Shown in pieces: positions 46,014 through 54,602 of a stretch of 64,000 nt of DNA. Source of the DNA: Bacteroidetes bacterium UBA4414 (GTDB taxonomy: Bacteria; Bacteroidota; Bacteroidia; Chitinophagales; Chitinophagaceae); the NCBI GenBank assembly GCA_002389765.1, contig DGQM01000013.1, positions 12,434-76,433 on the forward strand. The letters are read 5' to 3'. Under the pieces are notes generated by a model. It saw only the letters and a program-made list of their open reading frames with translations, had not been told where the DNA came from and did no database searches. The position numbers and the translations under genes were made by a program. The first letter of the stretch is position 1. Every line of letters starts with the position of its first letter.

Positions 46014-47411
46014 TTAGTTGACTTGAGAATAAGTTATGTTCAAACGTATTTTATAGGTACTGTGCTTGCCCCCGGCTATCATTCTATATGCTGCAGGGTA
46101 TGTTACCGTACCATTTATACGTAAATGTAATTCATCTACCTGATTGATAATAGCTTTCTGTACTTCTCTTGGTATGTTGATGTACCATTGAGTAACAGTG
46201 ATGCCATTGATAGTAACCGTACGTTTTACACCATCAATAAAATCAAGCGGACCAGTATCGCCCGAAGGGTAGAGGTCTTGTATAGTATAAGATTTGCCGC
46301 TTGCATCTACACCTACAGGAAACAGTTTGGTTGGTTCCGTCATTTTATCAGCATCTGCGTCTCCGGCAATGCTGACACGTGTTATGACCAGTTGGGCTTT
46401 GTTTATAATAGCTTTCGGCAGATACTTGATATAAGGTATTCTGACGTCTATAGCTGCACCGGGCTCGTTTTGTAACAGTACAATAGAGTCTGATTTTTGC
46501 CCCGTAAGATGCTTTACAAATGTATATGCAGGGTAGCCATTGTAATTGCGTGTAATGCGGTTGAAGTGTGCGCAATCGCCTGTAGTATAGTTCAGGAAAT
46601 TTGTAGAAACTTTATCAGGAGAGGTGTTGCCGTTTTCGTTATAATAAAAAGCGATGCCTGCTCTTGAATAGTCTGATGAGCCTGATAGATAGAAATAAGG
46701 TATTGTTTTTATGATATTGTTGTTGGTGTCTTTTGCAACAATATAAATACCCTTCATGGCGCTGATAAATTCTGCATTGTTATTAGCATTTTTAGCGATG
46801 GTCAGCAGTTCATTCATGAAGGCTGTTTTCAGCTTCAGGCGCAGGTGCGGTGCTCTGTTTGAGCCGGCTACTTTTACCGAATCTTTTAACTTGTATAGGT
46901 TGATACTGTTAGATTCATTCAGTTGATTGCCCCAATCTACAGCCTTGTATTGTTTGCTGTAGTAAGCAGTGTCTTTGCTCATGTCTTCCGTAACACGATA
47001 TACAGCAAATTCCTCAATAGCACTCTGGTTGGTAGTATCGCCCCAGCTAAAGCCTGTGTATGGTAATATCAGTACCGCAGAGTCTGGTGTAGATGGTAGT
47101 GAAAGATTAGCAGCCGTAGGTATAAGCTGCATATATATACCCAGATTGGTTCTGCCAAAGAAGGCATCATTACTGGTACCCAAGCCGTGTATTACGTTGG
47201 TAGTTGTTGGGGTAAAGCCTGTAGCCGTAGAGTCGTCCTCTACCGTAGTGGTATTAATTGTCAATGTATCGCCGATAGCGTTGACAAAGATATTGTCTGA
47301 AGCCGGCGCAATACCTGCCTTCAATATAGTATCTTCCTTACAACCTGTAGTACTGATAGCAATGCCTGATACCAATACTGCAGTTGCAAGGTTCAATAAA
47401 TTGTTTTTCAA
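46014..47411 (-). CDS. DUF4270 lipoprotein
   Basis: 465 residues. Lipobox 'GIAISTTGC' with Cys23. The body matches the DUF4270 pattern: 'HGLGTSNDAFFGRTNLGIYMQ' region near 75-95, 'DSAVLILPYTGFSWGD', 'YRVTEDMSKDTAYYS', 'YSRAGIAFYYNENG' and 'KAIINKAQLVI', ending 'HSTYKIRLNITYSQVN'. DUF4270 genes are typically between a glycogen-synthase-like gene and glmS in Bacteroidota, exactly as here (gaps 38 and 15 bases). Envelope protein, function unknown; the synteny hints at a link with sugar or cell-wall supply. Confidence 0.9.
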   Translation of the reverse strand: MKNNLLNLATAVLVSGIAISTTGCKEDTILKAGIAPASDNIFVNAIGDTLTINTTTVEDDSTATGFTPTTTNVIHGLGTSNDAFFGRTNLGIYMQLIPTAANLSLPSTPDSAVLILPYTGFSWGDTTNQSAIEEFAVYRVTEDMSKDTAYYSKQYKAVDWGNQLNESNSINLYKLKDSVKVAGSNRAPHLRLKLKTAFMNELLTIAKNANNNAEFISAMKGIYIVAKDTNNNIIKTIPYFYLSGSSDYSRAGIAFYYNENGNTSPDKVSTNFLNYTTGDCAHFNRITRNYNGYPAYTFVKHLTGQKSDSIVLLQNEPGAAIDVRIPYIKYLPKAIINKAQLVITRVSIAGDADADKMTEPTKLFPVGVDASGKSYTIQDLYPSGDTGPLDFIDGVKRTVTINGITVTQWYINIPREVQKAIINQVDELHLRINGTVTYPAAYRMIAGGKHSTYKIRLNITYSQVN

Positions 47412-47449
47412 CTTGGTAGTTATTTTCAGCGAAAGTGATAAAAGAAATA

Positions 47450-48274
47450 CTAAGACTCTGTTAAGCTTTTATACAAATCCAGCAGAGAGCTAACATCCTC
47501 TTTCCAGCTTTCTTCGTATTTCACCACTTTTTTGTAGCGGCTAGGCTTCACTTCGTCAGCTATAGCGCTGTCCAGTGTTTCAGAGCCGTGTACTACAACA
47601 TCGGCATATTTGCTGCCACCCAGTGTCAGCGCCAGATTGGTACCGTCTTTAAATACGTCCAGATCTTTCTCTTTAATGTCTGCGCTTACCAGTGCTTTTT
47701 TCACAAAGCTAGGATGCAATGTTTCTGCAAACTGATTGTCCTGCGCCGTATATACAACTTTAGAATAGCCGAAAACTGGCTCTTTCTTATATGCTGTTTT
47801 CAGGTAGGCAGGTATCAGCGATGTCATCCAGCCGTGGCAGTGGATAACATGCGGAGGCCATCCGAATTTCTTAACGGTTTCCAGTGCGCTTTTGCAGAAG
47901 AATATCATACGTTCTGCGTTATCGTCAAAGAAAGTATCGTTGTCGTCGCGGAATACGTGTTTGCGTTTGAAATAGTCATCATTATCCATAAAGTACACCT
48001 GCAGGCGAGCGTTTGGCAATGATGCAACCTTGATTATCAATGGATAATCGTCTTTATCTATAATAACGTTGATGCCCGAGAGGCGTACAACCTCGTGCAG
48101 GCGGTGGCGGCGTTCGTTAATAAGGCCAAAGCGAGGCATGATAACACGCACTTCCAGGCCGGAATCGAAGGTTTTTACTGCCAGTTTGTTCAGTATATGA
48201 GCAAAATCTGTAAACTCAATGTAAGGTGATAGTTCGTTAGCTACAATTAAAACACGTTTTTTCTCTGCAGACAT
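47450..48274 (-). CDS. Glycogen/starch synthase-like GT5 N-terminal domain protein
   Basis: 274 residues from ATG 48274; a longer in-frame start at 48382 would run across the -7 element and into panC. Only the GT5 catalytic N-terminal half is present: 'RVLIVANELSPYIEFTDFA' (about 7-25), 'PPHVIHCHGWMTSLIPAYL' and 'YSKVVYTAQDNQF'. Classical glycogen synthases are about 480 residues with a second GT-B domain, so this is a half-length form, which is common in this phylum. Whether it is an active transferase is uncertain. It is divergent from panC and leads the minus-strand run to glmS. Confidence 0.82.
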   Translation of the reverse strand: MSAEKKRVLIVANELSPYIEFTDFAHILNKLAVKTFDSGLEVRVIMPRFGLINERRHRLHEVVRLSGINVIIDKDDYPLIIKVASLPNARLQVYFMDNDDYFKRKHVFRDDNDTFFDDNAERMIFFCKSALETVKKFGWPPHVIHCHGWMTSLIPAYLKTAYKKEPVFGYSKVVYTAQDNQFAETLHPSFVKKALVSADIKEKDLDVFKDGTNLALTLGGSKYADVVVHGSETLDSAIADEVKPSRYKKVVKYEESWKEDVSSLLDLYKSLTES

Positions 48275-48328
48275 TCGGAATGTTAGATTAAAACAAGAAA
48301 AAAAATTAAACTTGCCGGAAATTGTCTG

Positions 48329-48336
48329 CAAAATTA
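48329..48336 (-). promoter_or_regulatory. -7 element for the GT5-DUF4270-glmS run (TAATTTTG)
   Basis: Minus-strand TAATTTTG, perfect TAnnTTTG match, with a TTG 16 bases upstream (48355-48353). It supports the start at 48274. Confidence 0.5.
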
Positions 48337-48392
48337 CGAAAATATTATATTCCAACCCCGACAAATAAACGGATAAGCGCAAAAATTACGAT

Positions 48393-49238
48393 ATGGTCAT
48401 ATTTAAAAAGGTTGCTGATATTCAGGCTTATATAGCTTCTCTGCGTGCCGAAAACAAGAATATTGGTTTTGTGCCTACCATGGGAGCCCTGCATAATGGC
48501 CATATCTCGTTGGTAAAACAGGCTAAAACAGCCGCTGATATCGTGGTTTGCAGCATTTTCGTAAACCCTACCCAATTCAACGACAAAAAGGATTTTGAAA
48601 AATACCCCATATCTGTTGAGGATGACGTAAAAATGCTCATAGAGGCTGAATGCGACATTCTTTTGTTGCCATCGGTAGATGAAATGTACCCGGATGGTAC
48701 AGAAAATATGCCTGTTTTCGACTTTGGCTACCTTGATACCATATTGGAAGGTGCCAAGCGTCCGGGCCATTTTAAAGGAGTAGGGCAGGTAGTAGCCCGC
48801 TTGCTGGATATTGTACGCCCAGATAAGCTGTTTATGGGGCAGAAAGACTATCAGCAATGTATGGTGGTGAAAAACCTGCTGGGGCAGTTGGGGGGCAATA
48901 TTGAAATGATTATTTGCCCTACACAGCGCGAAGCCGATGGGTTGGCTATGAGCAGCCGCAACCGCCGCCTTACAGACCCGCAGCGTGCATTGGCATCTAT
49001 CATATATCAGTGTCTGGTATCTATTAAGACAAAACAGACAGAAGACAATTTTGCCATCGTGCAGAAAGAATGTATAGACCTGATGACCGCTAAAGGTTTT
49101 GAGGTAGAATACATATCGCTGGCAGATGCCAACGACCTGATGCTATTAAACAATTATGAGCCTAACCGCCCGATGGTAGCCCTGATTGCTGCCCGTATTG
49201 GCGAGATAAGGCTGATAGATAATATGCTGCTGCAATAA
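48393..49238 (+). CDS. panC: Pantoate-beta-alanine ligase
   Basis: 281 residues. Joins pantoate and beta-alanine with ATP to make pantothenate for coenzyme A. Motifs: 'GFVPTMGALHNGHISLV' (25-41) with the HxGH-type 'HNGH', 'SIFVNPTQFNDKKDFEKYP', 'FMGQKDYQQCMVV' and 'ADGLAMSSRNRRL' with the KMSK-like 'AMSSRN'. Full length. It is divergent from the GT5 gene by about 120 bases and ends 2 bases before the convergent gene at 49241. Confidence 0.97.
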   Translation: MVIFKKVADIQAYIASLRAENKNIGFVPTMGALHNGHISLVKQAKTAADIVVCSIFVNPTQFNDKKDFEKYPISVEDDVKMLIEAECDILLLPSVDEMYPDGTENMPVFDFGYLDTILEGAKRPGHFKGVGQVVARLLDIVRPDKLFMGQKDYQQCMVVKNLLGQLGGNIEMIICPTQREADGLAMSSRNRRLTDPQRALASIIYQCLVSIKTKQTEDNFAIVQKECIDLMTAKGFEVEYISLADANDLMLLNNYEPNRPMVALIAARIGEIRLIDNMLLQ

Positions 49239-49240
49239 GA

Positions 49241-49843
49241 TTAAAATCTGTAATTAAAACCCAAACCATTCCCCGTTACACAAACGCCCTGCAGCAGTTT
49301 GTACCACTGCTTGTTGTTGTGCTGATGCAGTGCATACATAGTGCCATCAAACACCAGCAGAAATATACCCTGCATAGTAACAGACCTGCCGTAGCCACGC
49401 CAGCGGTCGCTATCGTTCATATCATCTGCATAGGCAGATAGCGCAACGCCACTGCCAATGTAAGCAACATCCAGCCCTGCGTTAATCAGGAAAAGGCGTT
49501 TGCCGCTTTCATACCTGTCCAGCATTTTATCGCAGCTAAGTGTTTGCTTTGCTTCTTTGCGGGCGCCCATATATCCCATGCCTGCTATGCCCAAATTCAC
49601 AGCACCCCACAGTGCATTCATGGTATGAAAAGATTTCCATTCCTGGTCTGATGATGCAAGCACACCTGCTACACCACCTACTATATTGGCTGCGCCCCAT
49701 GCGCCCAATATCGTCATGCCAGTTTTGTTGGTAGCTATACGGCGCTCATTTAGTTGCTCAAATGCGGCATCGTTCATCTTCAGGCTTTGTGCCATGCTTT
49801 GTATGGTAACAAGACTCAGCAGTATGGTAATAATTATACGCAT
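49241..49843 (-). CDS. Membrane protein of unknown function
   Basis: 200 residues. Signal-like N-terminus ending 'SMAQ'; then three or four moderately hydrophobic segments ('MTILGAWGAANIVGGVAGV', 'LWGAVNLGIAGMGYMGA', 'LINAGLDVAYIGSGVALSA', 'QGIFLLVFDGTMYAL') with glycine packing. The protein ends in an aromatic residue after 'GLGFNYRF', as outer membrane proteins do, but the segments are too hydrophobic for a barrel. No family confidently recognised. It ends 2 bases from the end of panC, tail to tail. Confidence 0.7.
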   Translation of the reverse strand: MRIIITILLSLVTIQSMAQSLKMNDAAFEQLNERRIATNKTGMTILGAWGAANIVGGVAGVLASSDQEWKSFHTMNALWGAVNLGIAGMGYMGARKEAKQTLSCDKMLDRYESGKRLFLINAGLDVAYIGSGVALSAYADDMNDSDRWRGYGRSVTMQGIFLLVFDGTMYALHQHNNKQWYKLLQGVCVTGNGLGFNYRF

Positions 49844-49882
49844 AGTGGAACGATTTAAGACTATAAACGAATGTAAACAAGA

Positions 49883-49908
49883 AAAGGTTGCCTAATGGGG
49901 CAACCTTT
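49883..49908 (-). terminator. Terminator of pyk
   Basis: Ten-bp stem (49883-49892 with 49899-49908), 56 bases after the pyk stop. Confidence 0.75.
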
Positions 49909-49963
49909 GTAAAATCTATACGGTCAACAGATTAACTAATCAACTAATCAACAAGTCAACGAA

Positions 49964-51385
49964 CTAATCCACTTTCGTAATCTTCAGCATATTGGTAGGT
50001 CCGTGATCTACGATAGGCGTGCTACCTGTGTTTACCACCACATCGCCTGTTTTTACCAGTCCTTTATCTTTCAGTATAGCCAGTTGGTCTTTGAAGATGG
50101 TATCAAGGCTCTCTTCATGTGCATAGAAGAATGCCTGTACGCCCCAGCTGAGGCTCAATTGGTTTACCAACGTTTGTGTTTTGGTAAATATGAACAGCGG
50201 AGAGCGCGGACGGAAGCTGGATAGCATAAAGCCGGTATAGCCACTCTGCGTCATGCCTATCAGTGCATTGGCATTGATGTCTTTCGATATCTCGCATGCG
50301 TTATAACACAGTGCATCGCTCAGGAAAGACGGCGAGTGCGGCTGTGGTGTCAGGTTGCGATTATATACAATCTCTTCTTTTTCTACCTCGCCTATGATGC
50401 TCACCATGGTCTTAATAACCAGTTCAGGGTATTTACCCATTGCCGTTTCACCACTCAGCATCACGGCATCGGCACCTTCCAGTACGGCGTTTGCAACGTC
50501 CGTTATCTCGCTACGGTTGGGGCGTGTACGGTCTATCATACTCTCCATCATCTGTGTGGCAATGATAACAGGCTTGGCTCTGTGTATGCATTTGCGGATG
50601 ATGTTTTTCTGTATCATCGGTATCTGCTCCAGTGGCAGCTCTACACCCAGGTCGCCACGCGCCACCATTACAGCGTCTGATGCCAGTATGATTTCGCGCA
50701 GGTGTTCCAGTGCCTCGGGCTTTTCTATTTTAGAAATGATTTTGGCAGGGCTGTTTTTAGAACGCAATATTTTGCGCAGTTCATGCACATCTTCAGGGCG
50801 GCGAACAAATGACAATGCAACCCAATCTATGTTTTGGCTGATGATGAAATCCAGATCTGCCAGGTCTTTTTCAGACAAGGATGGCAGCGATATTTTAGTA
50901 TCGGGCAGGTTTACACCTTTGCGTGGCAGCAATGTGCCAGATGTCAGCACCTCTACCTCTACTTTATTATCGTCTGTAATGGCAGTAACCAGTACTTCTA
51001 TCTTACCATCGTCCAGCAATATTTTTTCGCCTATGCGCACATCTTTATGAAAAGATGGGTAGGAGATGTATACACCCTCTTTATTACCCACACGTTTCTC
51101 GTTGGTAAAGAAGAATTTGTCTCCCTTTACCAAATCCATTTCTCCGTTTTCTATATCACCTACACGCAGTTTAGGGCCTTGCAGGTCTGCCAGAATGGCT
51201 ATGTTGAAAGGGAAGTCTATATTGATGCGGTGTATATGGTCTATTACTTCTTTGTGTTGTTGGTGTGTGCCGTGCGAGAAGTTGAGCCTGAATACGTTAA
51301 CACCGGCCTCTACCAGTGCCAGCAATTTTTCATAAGTGTTACAAGCCGGCCCTACGGTAGCAATAATCTTCGTTTTATGCAGCAT
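49964..51385 (-). CDS. pyk: Pyruvate kinase
   Basis: 473 residues, normal bacterial length. Converts phosphoenolpyruvate and ADP to pyruvate and ATP. Motifs: 'TKIIATVGPACNTYEKL' at the start, 'VFRLNFSHGTH' with Arg and Asn-Phe-Ser-His, the signature 'KIISKIEKPEALEHL' with the catalytic Lys, 'MVARGDLGVELPLEQIP', and 'MLSGETAMGKYP'. The C-terminal domain ends with 'NTGSTPIVDHGPTNMLKI'. Single-gene unit with a terminator at 49883. Confidence 0.97.
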   Translation of the reverse strand: MLHKTKIIATVGPACNTYEKLLALVEAGVNVFRLNFSHGTHQQHKEVIDHIHRINIDFPFNIAILADLQGPKLRVGDIENGEMDLVKGDKFFFTNEKRVGNKEGVYISYPSFHKDVRIGEKILLDDGKIEVLVTAITDDNKVEVEVLTSGTLLPRKGVNLPDTKISLPSLSEKDLADLDFIISQNIDWVALSFVRRPEDVHELRKILRSKNSPAKIISKIEKPEALEHLREIILASDAVMVARGDLGVELPLEQIPMIQKNIIRKCIHRAKPVIIATQMMESMIDRTRPNRSEITDVANAVLEGADAVMLSGETAMGKYPELVIKTMVSIIGEVEKEEIVYNRNLTPQPHSPSFLSDALCYNACEISKDINANALIGMTQSGYTGFMLSSFRPRSPLFIFTKTQTLVNQLSLSWGVQAFFYAHEESLDTIFKDQLAILKDKGLVKTGDVVVNTGSTPIVDHGPTNMLKITKVD

Positions 51386-51607
51386 TTATACTGTCTGTTG
51401 GTTATGCTACAAATTTCAGTCTTTTCAACCACATTACCCATAGTGCAAGTGTTATGGTTTTGCAGTATTTTTCTATAAAAAGATATTGTTTTTAATTTTC
51501 ATAAGAGGCTTCTGTATTGTATTCTGAATGTATTCTCATTTTGCCCGTTTTTACACGGGTGCAATTATCAAATGAGGGCAGTATCTTTCGGTAAAAGTTA
51601 AAGATTT

Positions 51608-52138
51608 ATGAATGCAACAAACAAAATGACTATTGCAGCCCTTATCGCTGCCGCATCTCTTACTGCCTGCCAGAGTGGCGGCGAAAACAAAGATGCCGCA
51701 AACAAACAAACTGAACCAATGGCCTTATCATCGTCTGCAGACAGTACTACGCTGCCGGATACCTGCCTTACTTGTGTACCCGTAGATACGGCTAACAAAA
51801 TGATTACAAGCTACATTAATAGCTTGAATGGCAACAGTGGCAACGAATACCTGTATTCGCTGATAGTAGATGCAGACGAAATGCGCGAGTATCTGAATGC
51901 AAACCCCGGTGTAAAGAATGTAAAACTGATGTTTGCACATACGCTTGAATACATTAATAGCGGTCATAGCGGCCAGAATTGTAATACTAAAGCGGGTAAA
52001 CTAACTGTAATACTTGCCGGTTATGATGCTACAGGAAACTACGTAATAGGACCTAATGGGGTGATGGATCATTGTAGGCCTTGCCCTACTGATTGCCCAT
52101 CAACAGGAACTGCATCTAACAATACATTGCCACAATAA
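51608..52138 (+). CDS. Cysteine-bearing lipoprotein of unknown function
   Basis: 176 residues. Lipobox 'ASLTAC' (Cys21), then an Asp/Asn/Ser-rich tether. The mature domain has 'DTCLTCVPVDTANKMITSYI' and ends with a cysteine cluster 'DHCRPCPTDCPSTG'; another Cys is at 'GQNCNTKAG'. The Cys-x-x-Cys pairs could bind metal or form disulfides. It lies 19 bases before the 7TM gene at 52158 and so probably shares a transcript with the two-component system ending at 54227. Family unknown. Confidence 0.7.
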   Translation: MNATNKMTIAALIAAASLTACQSGGENKDAANKQTEPMALSSSADSTTLPDTCLTCVPVDTANKMITSYINSLNGNSGNEYLYSLIVDADEMREYLNANPGVKNVKLMFAHTLEYINSGHSGQNCNTKAGKLTVILAGYDATGNYVIGPNGVMDHCRPCPTDCPSTGTASNNTLPQ

Positions 52139-52157
52139 TTAAAATATCGGAATAAAT

Positions 52158-52817
52158 ATGTCAGGCTACGATTTAAGAATGTACATTGGGTTTGCAGTAA
52201 TTGTATTTTCTTTAATTTGTAGCCTGATTCGTTTTCGAATATTATCTAAGGATGCAAAAGTGTTATCAATAATGCTCTTGCTAACGCTCTTTTTTGAAAT
52301 TGCTGCAGAACTTTCAGCAAGACTATACAAAACCAATATGTTAGTATATAGCATATTTAATGTTGTTCAGTTTTTCTTTGTGTCTATGTATTTTAATTTT
52401 AGTATAGATACATTTCGTTCTAAAAATATTGGTCTGTGGATTGGTCTCACAGGCGTTCTTCTCGGTATTGTTAACTATCTATTTATTGAATCGCCATTAA
52501 AGCTCGAATCAATATACTTGATGTTTGAAGATGTGTTAATTGTAGGTATGGCGCTATACTCATTTTATCGCTTATTATTAATCGATGATAATGTGGTTTT
52601 GACCAAATCACCTAATTTTTGGTTTACATCATTTATATTATTCTTTTGGACAAGTACTTTTTTAATTTGGGGTACATTCACGTATTTGACTCAATTGTCA
52701 GACCTAGCAAAATCTTTGCTGCTTAGTGTATTATTAATTGTAAATGTAATTACCTACGTAGGAATAGGATTTGTTTTTTTGTTCTACAAAACTATGCAAC
52801 AAGGATATGGAAGGTAA
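52158..52817 (+). CDS. Seven-helix membrane protein next to a two-component system
   Basis: 219 residues with about seven hydrophobic helices (about 9-27, 36-52, 60-80, 92-110, 118-137, 150-170, 182-207). No catalytic motif is visible. The gene overlaps the histidine kinase start by 11 bases, so translation is probably coupled. The sequence is visibly more A+T-rich than its neighbours. It may act as a membrane sensor or partner for the kinase, which itself has only one helix; this is inference from gene order. Confidence 0.7.
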   Translation: MSGYDLRMYIGFAVIVFSLICSLIRFRILSKDAKVLSIMLLLTLFFEIAAELSARLYKTNMLVYSIFNVVQFFFVSMYFNFSIDTFRSKNIGLWIGLTGVLLGIVNYLFIESPLKLESIYLMFEDVLIVGMALYSFYRLLLIDDNVVLTKSPNFWFTSFILFFWTSTFLIWGTFTYLTQLSDLAKSLLLSVLLIVNVITYVGIGFVFLFYKTMQQGYGR

Positions 52818-53574
52818 TACAGTATTGTTTGTATTCATTTTAGGCACATTATTGTTGTCTTCTTTCGCATTCTTCCTTGTCATCTATCTGCAAGTACAAA
52901 AGCGAAAGCAAAACCGTTTTCGTATAGAAAAAGAACAACTGGAGCAAGAGGTGCTGCGTACTGGGTTGGAGGTAAAGGAACAGGCTATCAATACTATGTC
53001 TCGCGAGCTGCACGATAATATAGGTTCGCGCCTGAATGCGGTGATGCGTTTTCTGCATGTTATACAGGCTACAGAAGATAAAGGTACTGTGACAGAACTG
53101 GTAAAAGAATCGCAAGGATTACTGGGCGAGGTAATAAAAGATGCGCGCAACATCAGTCATGTGCTGAACAGCGATTATGTAATGAATCACGGCCTTGTAG
53201 AAGCTGTGCAGAAAGAGGTGGATTTTATAAAACGCTCCACCGGCATCGATGCTATGGTACTGGTAGAGGGCGATTATTACAACTTCAACAGCGGACATGA
53301 ACTCATCGTTTTTCGCACGATACAAGAAGCAATTTCTAACACAATAAAATACGCAAAAGCCACTAACTTGCGCATCAGTATGAGGTATACAGAAAGGCTA
53401 TTTGAATTGAAGATTACAGATAACGGAACAGGATTTGATACAGATGCCGCAGCAGACGGCATAGGGCTGGCAAATATGAAAAACCGCGCAAGAATGCTGA
53501 AGGCCGATTTTGCACTACTATCTAAACCCGGAGAAGGCACAACATTGTTACTAACCTTAAATACTAAACAATGA
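52807..53574 (+). CDS. NarL-type (HisKA_3) sensor histidine kinase
   Basis: 255 residues from ATG 52807. One N-terminal helix (about 6-27) and a coiled-coil linker lead to a HisKA_3 box with the phosphorylated His69 ('SRELHDNIGSRLNAV'). The HATPase domain shows 'FRTIQEAISNTIKYAKA' (N-box), 'ITDNGTGFDTDA' and 'GIGLANMKNRARML'. There is no large periplasmic sensor domain, so the signal must come via the membrane helix or the adjacent 7TM protein. Its stop overlaps the response-regulator start (ATGA). Confidence 0.92.
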   Translation: MEGNTVLFVFILGTLLLSSFAFFLVIYLQVQKRKQNRFRIEKEQLEQEVLRTGLEVKEQAINTMSRELHDNIGSRLNAVMRFLHVIQATEDKGTVTELVKESQGLLGEVIKDARNISHVLNSDYVMNHGLVEAVQKEVDFIKRSTGIDAMVLVEGDYYNFNSGHELIVFRTIQEAISNTIKYAKATNLRISMRYTERLFELKITDNGTGFDTDAAADGIGLANMKNRARMLKADFALLSKPGEGTTLLLTLNTKQ

Positions 53575-54227
53575 CCAACGACGGAAAATATACCGTTGCA
53601 CTTGCCGACGACCACGCCATACTACGCAAAGGGTTAGTGTATATCATTAATTCATTCCCCGATTTTGTGGTTGCCATGGAAGCATCAGAAGGGCAAGAGC
53701 TGATAGATAAGATAGAGAAAGCGCCCGCCAGGCCAGATGTTGTGATTATGGACATCCACATGCATGGCATGAACGGCTACGATGCTACTGCAGCCATCAA
53801 AAAGAAATGGCCACAGATACAGATACTCGCTTTGTCTATGCATCACAATGAGTTCAGCATTATTCGTATGCTACGCTCCGGTGCCAGGGGCTTTCTGCCC
53901 AAAGAAGCAGGCCCGCAGGATCTGCATGCATCTATGTTGGCCATTTTGGATGGCTACACGTACTATTCAGATCTTATATCAGAAGAAGTGGTGGCAAAAG
54001 CAGAGGATAATGTTTCTACCAAGATGATGGATCTTACCAAGTCCGAAATCACCTTTCTGCGTTATTGCTGCTGCGACTATTCTTACAAAGACATTGCAGA
54101 TAAAATGACACTGAGCCAGCGTACCATAGACTGGTATCGTGATAAGCTGTTTGAGAAACTGGGTGTAAAAACAAGAGCAGGGCTGGTTGTCTTCGCCCTG
54201 CAATTCGGTTTAGAACCGTTAGAGTAA
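53571..54227 (+). CDS. NarL/LuxR-family response regulator
   Basis: 218 residues. Receiver domain: Asp13-Asp14 acidic pair ('ALADDHAILRKG') and phospho-acceptor Asp61 ('VIMDIHMHGMNGY'). The C-terminal LuxR helix-turn-helix (about 155-215) has 'LTKSEITFLRYCCCDYSYKD', 'MTLSQRTIDWYRDKLFEKLG'. It overlaps the kinase by four bases, so these two are a cognate pair. The target genes are unknown; it could regulate its own operon from 51608. Confidence 0.95.
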   Translation: MTNDGKYTVALADDHAILRKGLVYIINSFPDFVVAMEASEGQELIDKIEKAPARPDVVIMDIHMHGMNGYDATAAIKKKWPQIQILALSMHHNEFSIIRMLRSGARGFLPKEAGPQDLHASMLAILDGYTYYSDLISEEVVAKAEDNVSTKMMDLTKSEITFLRYCCCDYSYKDIADKMTLSQRTIDWYRDKLFEKLGVKTRAGLVVFALQFGLEPLE

Positions 54228-54230
54228 AAA

Positions 54231-54269
54231 AAAATGCCCCATAGTAATAGGAATTTATAGGGGCATTTT
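54231..54269 (+). terminator. Probable terminator after the response regulator
   Basis: Ten-bp stem (54231-54240 with 54260-54269) with a 19-base loop; weak T tail. Confidence 0.55.
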
Positions 54270-54602
54270 AATGGTAACAGTTCGTTTACAAGGGGTGTTT
54301 TGTAAATGGAAAAGGGTAGGTAAATGTTTTCAATTTTGGTTGGTCTCCATGGTGATAGGGCTTACGGGTACAAACAAAACAAACTTCACAAATCTACCCA
54401 GCCAAGGCCGAATAAAAACTGTGAAATACACTGGACTTTTCTACTTGTATTTTTATTAAAAAATAAGATGCTATTTCGCTGTATTATATTGAAATACAAC
54501 AAATTGCATTTTTGTGCAGCCTAAAAATGACAAATTTTCAGAAAACACATATTATAAATGCGTTCTGTGTCATTGGCTGATATTTAATATTAATTGTATG
54601 CC
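54270..54602. other. Intergenic region, nothing recognised
   Basis: About 330 A+T-rich bases between convergent genes. Short plus-strand frames at 54271-54524 lack recognisable features and are not called. Confidence 0.5.

Noticed and set aside
49928..49970. Tandem CAACTAATCAAC-like short repeats after pyk
   Set aside because: Low-complexity drift between a stop codon and a terminator; no sign of function.
51541..51563. Small hairpin (CCCGT...ACGGG) upstream of the lipoprotein gene
   Set aside because: Five bp only and no regulatory context; too weak to call.
54271..54524. Two overlapping frames after the response regulator
   Set aside because: Neither has a recognisable motif and both lie in A+T-rich sequence just after a terminator-like hairpin.
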